Positions 1 through 8,855 of a DNA stretch of 64,000 nt are shown here, piece after piece; position 1 is the stretch's first letter, and every line of letters begins with the position of its first letter. The translations under genes were made by a program, and so were the position numbers. Below the pieces are notes generated by a model. It had not been told where the DNA came from and ran no database searches. It was given only the letters and a program-made list of their open reading frames with translations. The DNA is from Bifidobacterium dentium JCM 1195 = DSM 20436 (GTDB lineage: Bacteria > Actinomycetota > Actinomycetes > Actinomycetales > Bifidobacteriaceae), in the NCBI RefSeq assembly GCF_001042595.1, contig NZ_AP012326.1:1612001-1676000 (forward strand), given 5' to 3'.

Positions 1-234
1 CCGCACTACACACCGGTCGAAGTACAGTTCCGCACCATCGCCATGGACTATTGGGCGAGTCTGGAACATGCGCTGCGCTACAAGACGGATCTTCCGGATG
101 CCAAGCTGTCCGAGTATTCGCAGACGTTGCTCGATTGTGCGCGCAGCCTGCAGAACATCGAAACGCAGATGCAGAACATCCATCGCGACATCAACGGCGC
201 ACCGCAGGTCGGCGAAGCCCCGAAGACCAGCTGA
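1..234 (+). CDS. GTP pyrophosphokinase (small alarmone synthetase), C-terminal part
   Basis: The reading frame is open from base 1, so only the C-terminal 77 residues are present and the start lies outside the window. The segment VEVQFRTIAMDYWASLEHALRYK matches the end of the RelA/SpoT synthetase domain, where an E-x-Q-x-R-T motif and W-A-x-x-E-H contribute to nucleotide binding. The family makes (p)ppGpp from ATP and GTP/GDP in the stringent response. No HD hydrolase or TGS/ACT domain follows, which fits a single-domain small synthetase (RelQ/YjbM type). The gene ends 3 bp before the convergent transporter gene. Confidence 0.8.
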   Translation, partial: PHYTPVEVQFRTIAMDYWASLEHALRYKTDLPDAKLSEYSQTLLDCARSLQNIETQMQNIHRDINGAPQVGEAPKTS

Positions 235-237
235 TCA

Positions 238-1251
238 TCATCTGCGCCGTTCCGCACCGAGCACCGCATCATCCGACTGCTCGCACCGCCGCAACCGTGG
301 CACCCTGACCGGTATCTGCGCAAGCACGGTTCCCGCGAAAATCAGCGCACAGCCGACATAGGCACGCATCGTCATGACCTCACCAAGCAGCAGTGCACCG
401 CCGATTACGGAAAAGAACGATTCGAGGGACATGATCACGGATGCTCGCGTGGGTGGCACCAATTGCTGTCCGACCACCTGCAGGGTGTAGGCTATGCCGG
501 CGGATCCGACGCCCGCATAGACTATGGCGAACCACGCATGGCCCGCTCCCGCCCAGTCGACGGAGCCTTCGACGAACGAACCTACCCAGCTCAACACGGC
601 GGTTGTGGCGATTTGACCGAACGAGAGCGCGATCACATCCATTTTCCGGCCGAACGTATCGATTACCAGGATGTGCGTGGCGAACAACACGGCGGTAAAT
701 AGGAGCACCACGTCGGCGATGGTGATGGAGCCAAAGCCATCGGTGACGCACAGCAGATAGAAACCGACCACGGCTATGGCCACACTGATCACGACGCTCA
801 GATGGATGCGACGACGTAGCACCACGAAGGCAAGCAGCGGCGTCATAACGATATACAGTGCGGTGATGAAGCCGGAACGCCCCGCCGAACCACTGTAGAG
901 CACGCCATACTGCTGCACCGTGCTGGCAGAAAAGAGCACCACGCCGCAGATGACGCTGACCGCCACGGGGCTGGCGGTCCATTTCGGCAGATCCATGACC
1001 TTGCCGTCCCCGAGCTCAAGAACCGGCCGTTCGCCTGCATCATATGCCGTTCGAGATCCGGCCGTGGCCTTGCCGCGCCGTCTGAACCATAACAACGGCA
1101 GCAACGAAAGGGCCCCCAGCGTGAATCGCGTGGCGTTGAAGAACAGGGGCGTCATGGAAGCCATGCCCTGCACCTGCGACACGAACGCGAATCCCCAAAT
1201 CATGGCCGTCAATATCAGGCAGGCCATGCCTCCGATCTCTTTGCTCTTCAT
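238..1251 (-). CDS. EamA/DMT-family transporter
   Basis: A 337-residue membrane protein with about ten hydrophobic segments in two EamA repeats. The first opens with MKSKEIGGMACLILTAMIWG and the second follows the loop near residue 180. A polar, charged insertion of about 40 residues lies after the second helix. The drug/metabolite transporter superfamily exports amino acids, nucleotides or metabolites; the substrate cannot be read from sequence. ATG at 1251 is preferred to an in-frame TTG three codons upstream; neither has a strong ribosome binding site. Convergent with the alarmone synthetase gene. Confidence 0.85.
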   Translation of the reverse strand: MKSKEIGGMACLILTAMIWGFAFVSQVQGMASMTPLFFNATRFTLGALSLLPLLWFRRRGKATAGSRTAYDAGERPVLELGDGKVMDLPKWTASPVAVSVICGVVLFSASTVQQYGVLYSGSAGRSGFITALYIVMTPLLAFVVLRRRIHLSVVISVAIAVVGFYLLCVTDGFGSITIADVVLLFTAVLFATHILVIDTFGRKMDVIALSFGQIATTAVLSWVGSFVEGSVDWAGAGHAWFAIVYAGVGSAGIAYTLQVVGQQLVPPTRASVIMSLESFFSVIGGALLLGEVMTMRAYVGCALIFAGTVLAQIPVRVPRLRRCEQSDDAVLGAERRR

Positions 1252-1284
1252 GAGGAACAACCGTAAAGCAGGCCGTTTACCAAC

Positions 1285-1314
1285 AAAAAGGCCTGACCAT
1301 ATTCTGGTCAGGCC
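1285..1314 (-). terminator. Rho-independent terminator after the Bax-inhibitor gene
   Basis: Perfect 10-bp stem (1290-1299 with 1305-1314, 5-nt loop). Read on the minus strand it is followed by five T residues (1285-1289). It lies just downstream of the leftward Bax-inhibitor gene and ahead of the transporter gene. Confidence 0.8.
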
Positions 1315-1348
1315 AACAAGCGACGCGAACGTCGTTACTCGATGTGCC

Positions 1349-2203
1349 TCAGTTACGGCTGCCGAACAGACGCAGGATGTACAGGAACATGTTCACGAAG
1401 TCGAGATAGAGATTCAACGCGCACAGAATCGAGATCTTCTTGATCATGTCCGGGCCTTCGCCCGCGTACTGGGCGAACAGGGCGCGGGTGGCCTGGGCGT
1501 CGTAGACGGTCATACCGGCGAACAGCACCAGCCCGATGGCGGAGATGAGCATCAGGGCGGTGTCGCCCGGTGCGAAGATCGCCAGCAGCACTTCGGCGAT
1601 GATGAGCACGATAAGGCCTGCAAGCAGGACCGGTCCCGCCTTGAGCATGTTGAACTTGGTGGTGCGGCCGAGCATGGTCAGCGCGAAGAAGAACCCAGCG
1701 CACAAGGCCAGTGAAATGCCGATGGTGCCGAGGTCATAGACGGCGAAGATGATGCTCAGGGTAAAGCCCATGAGCGCGGCGTACACATAGAACATGACGC
1801 GCGCCGAGGAAGGCGTCATCCTGGTGATGCAGGCACCGAGATAGACGGCCAGCACGATCTGGACGATGGCCGGTGCGAATACGCCGAAGATGCCGGTGTA
1901 TTGGAGGAACGTGATGTACAGGCCGGTCATCTGCGTGACGATGGCGACCACGGCGGTGACGAGCAGACCAATGGTCATCTCGCCGTAGGCCCGGGTCACG
2001 GAAACGCGCTGTGCCTCCTCATAGGCATAGGCCGCCTGGGTGTTGATGGCCGCGGTGCCGTTCTGCGCGTAGCCGTACTGCTGGTACTGGGACTGGCCAT
2101 ACTGCGGCTGCTGGGCATTGTATTGGTACTGATATTGCGGCTGCTGGCCGTTGAGATTGTTGTTGGGGGTGTTGCCGCCCTGGGGCTGCTGACCGAATGT
2201 CAT
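1349..2203 (-). CDS. Bax inhibitor-1/YccA family membrane protein
   Basis: 284 residues. The first 75 are a Q/N/Y/G-rich low-complexity tail (many PQYQ and QQPQYG units), followed by seven hydrophobic helices typical of the UPF0005/Bax-inhibitor-1 family, with conserved acidic and YDAQ-type residues near the C-terminus (TVYDAQATRALFAQYAGEGP). Members act as pH-sensitive calcium-leak channels or modulators of membrane proteases; the bacterial role is not settled. A strong AAGGAG site precedes ATG 2203. The gene is followed by its own terminator and appears monocistronic. The glutamine-rich cytoplasmic tail is common in actinobacterial homologues. Confidence 0.88.
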   Translation of the reverse strand: MTFGQQPQGGNTPNNNLNGQQPQYQYQYNAQQPQYGQSQYQQYGYAQNGTAAINTQAAYAYEEAQRVSVTRAYGEMTIGLLVTAVVAIVTQMTGLYITFLQYTGIFGVFAPAIVQIVLAVYLGACITRMTPSSARVMFYVYAALMGFTLSIIFAVYDLGTIGISLALCAGFFFALTMLGRTTKFNMLKAGPVLLAGLIVLIIAEVLLAIFAPGDTALMLISAIGLVLFAGMTVYDAQATRALFAQYAGEGPDMIKKISILCALNLYLDFVNMFLYILRLFGSRN

Positions 2204-2438
2204 AATTGCTCCTTACCTCGATTACGCATAACAGTACGGGATTTTTCTGACTATTTCATGAATATCCCGTACCAATATGACGGAATCGGCACAAACCCGG
2301 ACTTTATTCATCAACGCACATTGCGACGCCGGTTTTTGCGAATCCCATGCCGACACGCCACGGCTTCCCCCCTTCATCACATACGGAACAACGCCCACAT
2401 CTAGACTGGTAGGAAACGGTCCCGACGGGAAGGTCAGC
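2204..2438. promoter_or_regulatory. Divergent intergenic region with a 9-bp inverted repeat
   Basis: About 235 bp separating the leftward Bax-inhibitor gene from the rightward DUF262 gene. It carries a perfect GTACGGGAT/ATCCCGTAC inverted repeat (2234-2242 and 2264-2272, 21-nt loop), suggestive of a protein-binding site. No confident -10/-35 boxes were assigned. Confidence 0.4.
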
Positions 2439-4547
2439 ATGTCAATCAGCGCCACGGAAAAGCCTTTGGGCAAAGTGTTCACCTCCGACTATCAGTTCAC
2501 CATCCCTTCCTTCCAACGCGCCTACACATGGCAGGCGGACAACGTCTCGCAGCTGGTGAGCGACCTGCAGGACGCGTGCGCGAATCCGGACAGCCCCTAC
2601 TTTCTGGGCTCCCTGATTCTCGTCAAGGACGGTTCGGCCAGATACCAGGTCATCGACGGACAACAGCGCCTCATCTCGCTGTCCATCATCATCTCCGTAC
2701 TGCGCGAGTTGGAAACCGACCCGGACCTTATCGGCAGTCTCAACGAGCTTATTCTCGAGCCAGGCGACAAACTGCGCGGCATCAAGGCGCAACCGCGTCT
2801 GAAACTGCGCGAACGCGACACCGACTTCTTCCGCATGTATGTGCAGGAAGGCGATTTGGAGGGATTGTTCGACCTGCGCGACGGCGACATCGAATCCAAC
2901 GCGCAACGCAACATCGCCGTCAATACACGACAGGTCTTCGATGAGCTTGCGAAGATGGAAGACCACGACCGACGCCGTTTCGCCTCGTATCTGGTCAACG
3001 AGGTCACGCTGGTGATCGTGACCACCGACGATCTGGCCGGGGCGCATCGCATCTTCGACGTGATGAACATGCGAGGCGTTCCCCTGACCGCATCTGACGT
3101 ATTCAAAGCGAAATCGGTCGCCGCCATCTCGCCGGTCGCACGTACCGTCTACGCGACCCGTTGGGATGACATCATGGATCCGCTTGGCGACGATTCGCAA
3201 CTTCTGGAGGAATTCTTCTCGGACCTGCACCTGATCGTCTCGCACAAGGCCGTCTGCACGCAACTGCTCGAGGAGTTCCGCAACGACGTACTCAAACCGT
3301 ATGTCAGGGATCAGAACGTCATCTCGTTCATCGACGACGTGCTGGCGCCCTATGCCAACGCATGGCTTATCATCAGCAGACCGACCGACGCGAACCTGCC
3401 GGACGACGTGGTAGGCCAGCTCGTGGCACTCAACGATTATCAGACCACCGACTGGAAACCGGTCGCCATGTGGGCGCTGGTCAATTCCATCCGCAATCTC
3501 GGCAGCGACGCCGCCCGCGTGTTCTCCAAACCCGGAGCGCATACGAGGAAAACCACCACGAACGGGAAGAACGACGAAGACCTGCAACTGCACGACATGG
3601 CACGCCTGCGCGACGTTCTGTCCGCACTGGAACGCGTCACCGGCGTGGACAGCCTGAACAGACAAAGCCCGCTGTACCGACGTACGCGTTCGGCGAGCGC
3701 CATCCGCGACCTCGAACGAGGCCACACCTTGCAGCAGATCCGCGGATTCCTCATCACCGACGATGACCGCCGGAGCGCGCTGGCCCACCTGCGTGGCGAG
3801 CTACAGACCGGTCCCGCGCTGAAGCGTCTGCTGCTCATTCGCGCGAACGAGCAGCAGGCGGGATTGCGCATCACCCGACCGCGTAGTCTCAACGCCGTTG
3901 CGATCATGCCCGAACAGGTCGTGTCGGGTTCGTCGTTCGCCGATTGGCCGGAAGCCGTACGTGACCATTGGGCCAACCGTATCGGCAATCTTGCGCTTAG
4001 CCAGGCCAATGAACGCCAGCTCGCGCCGCTCGCATCCTTTGAGGAACGCCGCGACCGCATGCTCCTGTCGGCGAGCTCCAAACGATTCCCCCTGACCGCG
4101 CAGCTTGCCGATATCGCCCAATGCACTCCTCAGACCCTGCAATTCCGACAGGATGAAACCATCCGGCTTATCGCCGATCATTGGAACATTCGCTACGATG
4201 CGGAACGTACCGACCTGTCCACGTTAAGCGAGGAATTCCTCACCAGAAAAACCGAGGCCAAGACGCCGACCTCGAAACGCGTGACCATCATGCAGATTCT
4301 GGAGGCCGGGTTGCTCATTCCGGGCGAAACGCTGGTCTGGGACCGACCGCGCAAGGGCGAACGCTGGGTGGTGACCGTCACCGCCGAAGGCAAGCTACGC
4401 ATGGATGACGGGCAGGAATACGCCTCCCCCACCGCTGCCGCCCGGGCCGTCGGCGGCGGCAGTGCGGGACTGACCGTATGGAAACGCACCTCGAACGGCC
4501 AAAAGCTCAGCGACATCTGGAAAGCCTACCGACTCAAGAAACGCTGA
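2439..4547 (+). CDS. DUF262/DUF1524 (GmrSD-like) protein with C-terminal RAMA-like domain
   Basis: 702 residues from ATG 2439, which has a GGAAGG site upstream; an upstream in-frame ATG at 2277 would add an implausible leader through the promoter region. The N-terminal DUF262 (ParB-like NTPase) core shows QRxYxW (Q26-W31) and DGQQR (73-77). The middle has a DUF1524-like segment with RIGNLALSQANERQ and FEERRD. The last roughly 85 residues (LLEAGLLIPGETLVW..., SPTAAARAVGGG, WK) resemble the RAMA domain that accompanies restriction and methylation enzymes. GmrSD proteins (type IV) cleave modified phage DNA. The usual HIMPQ-type histidine is replaced: the matching segment reads AIMPEQ (A488), so nuclease activity is uncertain. 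Stand-alone gene; a role in phage defence is inferred. Confidence 0.8.
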   Translation: MSISATEKPLGKVFTSDYQFTIPSFQRAYTWQADNVSQLVSDLQDACANPDSPYFLGSLILVKDGSARYQVIDGQQRLISLSIIISVLRELETDPDLIGSLNELILEPGDKLRGIKAQPRLKLRERDTDFFRMYVQEGDLEGLFDLRDGDIESNAQRNIAVNTRQVFDELAKMEDHDRRRFASYLVNEVTLVIVTTDDLAGAHRIFDVMNMRGVPLTASDVFKAKSVAAISPVARTVYATRWDDIMDPLGDDSQLLEEFFSDLHLIVSHKAVCTQLLEEFRNDVLKPYVRDQNVISFIDDVLAPYANAWLIISRPTDANLPDDVVGQLVALNDYQTTDWKPVAMWALVNSIRNLGSDAARVFSKPGAHTRKTTTNGKNDEDLQLHDMARLRDVLSALERVTGVDSLNRQSPLYRRTRSASAIRDLERGHTLQQIRGFLITDDDRRSALAHLRGELQTGPALKRLLLIRANEQQAGLRITRPRSLNAVAIMPEQVVSGSSFADWPEAVRDHWANRIGNLALSQANERQLAPLASFEERRDRMLLSASSKRFPLTAQLADIAQCTPQTLQFRQDETIRLIADHWNIRYDAERTDLSTLSEEFLTRKTEAKTPTSKRVTIMQILEAGLLIPGETLVWDRPRKGERWVVTVTAEGKLRMDDGQEYASPTAAARAVGGGSAGLTVWKRTSNGQKLSDIWKAYRLKKR

Positions 4548-4575
4548 CCCCCTTCAGCCGACTCCTCCGACGGCC

Positions 4576-5238
4576 TCAATGGCCGGCAAGCCATTCGACG
4601 GCGAGCTTCGTACGGTTCGAAATATTGGTTTTGGCGAGAATGTCGCTGATGCGGTTACGTACCGTGCCCTCGCTTAAGAACAGTTTCGCCGCGATCTCAC
4701 GGTTGTCAAGGCCCTCGGCGACCAACTCCACCACGTCACGTTCACGGTCGGTGAGATGCGCGAAACGGTCGGGAGCATCCATCCACCCTGAGTCCTGCGG
4801 CTCGTTCGGTCGCGCTGCCGTTGGCGCCGCACCATTGGCGAACCGCAACTTCGCGAGGACCTCCGCGCCCATGACGATCTGCCCCGCCATGACGGCCTGC
4901 ACCGCCGGGATGACGGAAGAGACGTCCTGCTTGATGAGATAGCCTTTCGTGCCGATCTCCATGGCTTTGGCGATATACGCCTCATCCGCGAACGTGGTCA
5001 GTACAAGGATGCGGGCGTCCGGATGAGCATGAAGGATGCGCTCGGACGCGGTCAATCCGTCCATGCCGGGCATCTGTACGTCGATGAGCAGCATGTCGGG
5101 AACGTTCTCGTCATATTTGGACATGGCGGCTTCGCCGCTGTTTGCGGTCCAAGGCACCTCCGCGGCACCGGTCGCCGCAAGAATCGTCGCCAGCGACGAG
5201 CAGACGATCGGATCATCATCAGCGATGGCGACTTTCAT
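4576..5238 (-). CDS. NarL/FixJ-type response regulator
   Basis: 220 residues starting MKVAIADDDPIV at ATG 5238, chosen because GGAGGCCTCATC lies directly upstream and the ATG overlaps the kinase stop (ATGA). Receiver domain 1-120 with the acidic pocket D7-D9 and phospho-acceptor D53 (LLIDVQMPGMDG), then a LuxR-type HTH at about 155-215 (LTDRERDVVELVAEGLDNREIAAKLFLSEGTVRNRISDI). It is translationally coupled to the upstream histidine kinase, and the pair lies divergent from an ABC-2 export operon, its most likely target. Family and pairing are clear; the signal is unknown. Confidence 0.92.
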   Translation of the reverse strand: MKVAIADDDPIVCSSLATILAATGAAEVPWTANSGEAAMSKYDENVPDMLLIDVQMPGMDGLTASERILHAHPDARILVLTTFADEAYIAKAMEIGTKGYLIKQDVSSVIPAVQAVMAGQIVMGAEVLAKLRFANGAAPTAARPNEPQDSGWMDAPDRFAHLTDRERDVVELVAEGLDNREIAAKLFLSEGTVRNRISDILAKTNISNRTKLAVEWLAGH

Positions 5239-6404
5239 GATGAGGCCTCCTTCGACTTGGGAATCGATACGAACACCCGCCATCCTCCATGATACGGCCC
5301 GCAGACGGCGCTACCGCCCAAGGCCCGGGCGCGCTCCTCGATATCGGCCAGGCCGATGCCCCCATCGTCACGGGGTTTCGCCGGCATGGCATGGCCGTCG
5401 TCCTGCACGACCAGCTGCCACAATGCCGGCATATCACGCAACGTGATATGCACGGTTTCGGCGTCACTGTGCCTGACGGTATTGTTCAACGCCTCACGAA
5501 TCGTGGTGGCGAAGCAACGCGCGATCGGGGAGGGTGCATCATCAATGGCGTTGTCGAGCATCACCTCAAGACCCACCGCCTGCGAGGCGGCATCAATCTG
5601 CGCGGTGAAATCGGCACCTTCCTCTTTCAGGTCATGCACCGATCTGCGCACCATGGTCATCGCCTCGTTCACCGTCGCATGAATATCCTCGAACCCCCGT
5701 GCGTCGGCATCCCGACCGGAGATTTGCGCCACCACTTGAGATGCTTCGGACTGCATGATGGCACGGGTCAGCAGATGCCCGACATTGTCATGAATCTCCC
5801 GGGCGATACGGGTACGTTCCGACAGGATGGCCGAACGCACCGAGGCCGCACGGTCCTCCTCGGATTCGGAGAGCCGATTGCGCAACTGGCGAATCTGGTT
5901 TCGCCGCGTGTCCTGCAGGCGCTTGGTCTGCAAGAGCAGATCGTCAAGCCGCATAAGCTGCAGTCCGACGCCGAATCCCAGCATGGTCAACATGGACAAT
6001 ACCGCAATCCACGCCCAATCCCATGGAAGATTCGCAATGTTCCTACGAACCGCAAGACCTGCGAGAGGTATCGTCCAGACCCATCGCGCACACAGGGCCG
6101 CGCACTTGCCCATATCCGGCCATGCTTCGCCTTGGCGGAGCGGCCCGCATCCACGAACCGCCGCCGCATCCACCGCAATCACCGGCAACAGCCAGCACAT
6201 TTCCGGGCACCATACCGCATTGAGCGAGAACGCACAGACCACGGCAGACGTGACGATGCCGAATCGTGTATATTCGCCGACGGCGGCACAGCAGATGGCG
6301 AGCACCATCGCATAGATCAGTTGCAGGGAGGCATCGCCGATCACGGCGATGCCGAGAAGCACGCCCATGATCATGAGCAGACCTTGGAATGTCAGTCGCC
6401 GCAT
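5235..6404 (-). CDS. Sensor histidine kinase (HisKA_3)
   Basis: 389 residues. Five or six hydrophobic segments in residues 5-150, little extracellular loop, a coiled-coil (about 155-195), a HisKA_3 dimerisation segment with phospho-acceptor H205 in ERTRIAREIHDNVGHLL, then a HATPase_c domain with N box (REALNNTVRHS), VQDDGHA and GGIGLADI. It autophosphorylates and passes phosphate to D53 of the overlapping response regulator. The short-loop, intramembrane-sensing layout resembles LiaS/DesK-type kinases that often control neighbouring ABC exporters. ATG 6404 has AGGTAAGG upstream. Divergent from the ABC operon. Confidence 0.92.
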   Translation of the reverse strand: MRRLTFQGLLMIMGVLLGIAVIGDASLQLIYAMVLAICCAAVGEYTRFGIVTSAVVCAFSLNAVWCPEMCWLLPVIAVDAAAVRGCGPLRQGEAWPDMGKCAALCARWVWTIPLAGLAVRRNIANLPWDWAWIAVLSMLTMLGFGVGLQLMRLDDLLLQTKRLQDTRRNQIRQLRNRLSESEEDRAASVRSAILSERTRIAREIHDNVGHLLTRAIMQSEASQVVAQISGRDADARGFEDIHATVNEAMTMVRRSVHDLKEEGADFTAQIDAASQAVGLEVMLDNAIDDAPSPIARCFATTIREALNNTVRHSDAETVHITLRDMPALWQLVVQDDGHAMPAKPRDDGGIGLADIEERARALGGSAVCGPYHGGWRVFVSIPKSKEASS

Positions 6405-6601
6405 GCCTTACCTGTTTCGCCTCGCCGTCATACCACTGCTTCAAGCGTAATGCACGTGCTTCGATGTTCGGCGACGACGGCGTCCGAACGTGACAATTGT
6501 CATGATGAACCGTCATGGGCGTCATGAACGACGTGATTTCATGCACCATGTCGGAGAATTCCCGCGAACGACAATGGAACCAACGGAGCAAGGAGCATTC
6601 C
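6405..6601. promoter_or_regulatory. Divergent promoter region with palindrome and GTCATG repeats
   Basis: Between the kinase and ABC-ATPase genes. It contains a perfect 12-bp palindrome TGACAATTGTCA (6491-6502) and GTCATG at 6499, 6512 and 6521, with a related TTCATG near 6539. This clustering is a plausible binding region for the adjacent NarL-type regulator. Function is inferred. Confidence 0.45.
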
Positions 6602-7582
6602 ATGAACGAAGACCATTCCACCGTGAGCGCGGTACAGGTGACGCATCTCGTCAAACGTTACGGCGATATGCTGGCGCTCGACTATTTTGACCTCGACGTA
6701 CGTCAGGGCGAAATCTTCGGCCTGCTCGGGCCGAACGGTTCGGGCAAGACCACGGCGATCAACTGCATACTCGCGCTGCTCACGTTCGACGCGGGTACGG
6801 TACGCGTGTTCGGGGAACCGATCGGCCCGACCAGTTACGCGCTGAAACGTCGCATCGGCATCGTTCCTCAGAACATCGCCGTGTTCAATGAGCTCACCGT
6901 CGAGGAGAACATCGATTATTTCTGCTCGCTCTATGTCGGTGACAAGGCCCGCCGACGCGAGCTGGTGAACGAAGCGCTGGATTTCGTGGGATTGCAGGAC
7001 TACCGCAGATTCCGACCGGCGAAACTGTCCGGCGGACTGCTGCGCCGCCTCAACATCGCATGCGGCATCGCGCATAAGCCCGACCTGATCTTCTTCGACG
7101 AACCGACCGTGGCCGTGGACCCGCAGAGCCGCAATGCGATTCTCGAAGGCATCCAGAAGCTCAGCCGCGAGGGCGCGACCGTAATCTACACCAGCCATTA
7201 CATGGAAGAGGTGGAACAGATCTGCGACCGTATCCTCATCATGGATCACGGCCGGCACCTCGCGCTCGGCACCGCCGACGAGCTCAAAGCCATGATTGAC
7301 GCCGGCGAACGGATCAGTGTGGAAACCGCCGACCTAGGAGGGACCGCGGACGGCTCGAACACCGCAATCATGCTCAAACGACTGCGCGCGCTCCCCTTCG
7401 TGTTGGAGGCGGCCTATGACGGCCGCGAACTGACCGTGCGCTGCCGCCGGGGCGAACACAACCTCATCGACGTATTGAACGTACTCGAGGCGAACGGCAC
7501 GAACATCGGGCATCTGACCTCGCATCAGCCGACGCTCAATGACGTGTTCCTTGAGCTGACCGGCACGGCGTTGCGCGACTGA
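6602..7582 (+). CDS. ABC-2 exporter ATP-binding protein
   Basis: 326 residues from ATG 6602 (AAGGAGC upstream); the frame is open further upstream but that stretch is promoter DNA. Walker A GPNGSGKTT, a variant signature LSGGLLRRLNIACG, Walker B LIFFDEPT and an H-loop (SHYMEE) are all present. After about residue 225 comes the C-terminal regulatory extension typical of DrrA/CcmA-like exporter ATPases. First gene of a three-gene operon with two ABC-2 permeases (spacing 7 bp, then a 14-bp overlap). The system likely exports a drug, peptide or lipid; substrate unknown. Confidence 0.9.
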   Translation: MNEDHSTVSAVQVTHLVKRYGDMLALDYFDLDVRQGEIFGLLGPNGSGKTTAINCILALLTFDAGTVRVFGEPIGPTSYALKRRIGIVPQNIAVFNELTVEENIDYFCSLYVGDKARRRELVNEALDFVGLQDYRRFRPAKLSGGLLRRLNIACGIAHKPDLIFFDEPTVAVDPQSRNAILEGIQKLSREGATVIYTSHYMEEVEQICDRILIMDHGRHLALGTADELKAMIDAGERISVETADLGGTADGSNTAIMLKRLRALPFVLEAAYDGRELTVRCRRGEHNLIDVLNVLEANGTNIGHLTSHQPTLNDVFLELTGTALRD

Positions 7583-7589
7583 AAGGCGT

Positions 7590-8855
7590 GTGATCACCAT
7601 GTTGCAGACGTTACTGATCACGTTGAAACTGCATTTTCGTCAGAAAATACAGTTATTCTGGCTGTTCGCCTTCCCCATCATCCTGGCCACCATGTTCAAC
7701 GGGATGTTCGGCAACATCTCCGAAAACTACGCATTGCACACCTTCGACATGGCGGTGGTCGAAGACGCGGACTGGAAGGCGAATCCGGGCCTGCAGACGC
7801 TGATTGCCGGCATCTCGACCGATGGGGGCTCTTCGGACTCCGATACGACGGGCAAGGTCGTCGACGACGACGGCGATATGCCGAAACTCATCAACGCCAT
7901 CCCGACGACATCGAGAGCCTCCGCCGACAGGCTACTCGCCGACGGCAAGGCGCAAGGCTACCTGTATGCCGACTCCAGCGGCCGGTTGCATATGGCGGTC
8001 AGCGAATCCACGCAGGGCAGCGTCACGGATGTGATGGCCAACAGCAGCGGTCTGGGCATCTCGCTGACCATGCTGAACAACATCGTCAACCTGTACAACC
8101 GTACCGGCATGGTCATTACCGACATTCTCGCCACCAACCCGACGGCCATGATGGACGGACGACTGACCTCAAGCATCGGCGCGATATCCGGATACACGAA
8201 GGAAGTGAAGCTCACGAACTTCAAACCGGACGGAACCGCCCGTTACTATTACGCATTGCTGGGCATGACCGCACTGATGGCGATGACCTTCGCCGTGAGC
8301 ACGGTGACGATGGCGCAGGCGAATCTGTCGACGCTGGGCGTCCGCCGTTCCGTGGCACCATTGGCCAAATGGAAACAGCTCGCAGCCGGATTCCTGGCCA
8401 GCTGGTTCTGCTCGTTCCTAAGCCTGACGGTCGCGATGCTGTACATCCGCTTCGGATGCGGCATATCGCTCGGCGGGCGCGAATGGGCCGCGATCGGCTC
8501 CTGCGCGGCGGCATCCTTCTCCGCGAGTGCATTCGGCATGTTCATCGGAGCCCTGCCGAAGATGCCGACCGGCGCCAAACATGGATTGTGCACGGCAATC
8601 TCGTGCATACTGTCGCTCTTTTCCGGACTGTACGGTTCGTTCGCCATGGGCCTGAGCGATATGATCGCCCGGCATGCGCCATTGCTCAGCCTCATAAACC
8701 CGGCCCAGCAGATCACGAACCTGTTCTATGACATTCTCTACTACGACAGCTTCACACCGCTGTTCAAAACCATAGGCATACTGCTTACCATGAGTGCGAT
8801 CTGCCTGGTAGCAGCGGTCGCTTTCCTGAGGAGGCAACGCTATGAATACCTGTAA
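7590..8855 (+). CDS. ABC-2 type permease (first)
   Basis: 421 residues from GTG 7590; ATG 7599 is three codons in and equally possible. Layout: one N-terminal helix, an extracytoplasmic domain of about 190 residues, then five or six helices (from about residue 215), as in ABC-2/YhgE-like permeases (ABC2_membrane_3). It would form the membrane pore together with the next gene. The end overlaps the start of the second permease by 14 bp, implying coupled translation and a heterodimer. Confidence 0.85.
   Translation: MITMLQTLLITLKLHFRQKIQLFWLFAFPIILATMFNGMFGNISENYALHTFDMAVVEDADWKANPGLQTLIAGISTDGGSSDSDTTGKVVDDDGDMPKLINAIPTTSRASADRLLADGKAQGYLYADSSGRLHMAVSESTQGSVTDVMANSSGLGISLTMLNNIVNLYNRTGMVITDILATNPTAMMDGRLTSSIGAISGYTKEVKLTNFKPDGTARYYYALLGMTALMAMTFAVSTVTMAQANLSTLGVRRSVAPLAKWKQLAAGFLASWFCSFLSLTVAMLYIRFGCGISLGGREWAAIGSCAAASFSASAFGMFIGALPKMPTGAKHGLCTAISCILSLFSGLYGSFAMGLSDMIARHAPLLSLINPAQQITNLFYDILYYDSFTPLFKTIGILLTMSAICLVAAVAFLRRQRYEYL

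Noticed and set aside
2442..3788. 448-codon minus-strand open frame over the DUF262 gene
   Set aside because: Valine/arginine-rich shadow; the plus strand has conserved DUF262 motifs.
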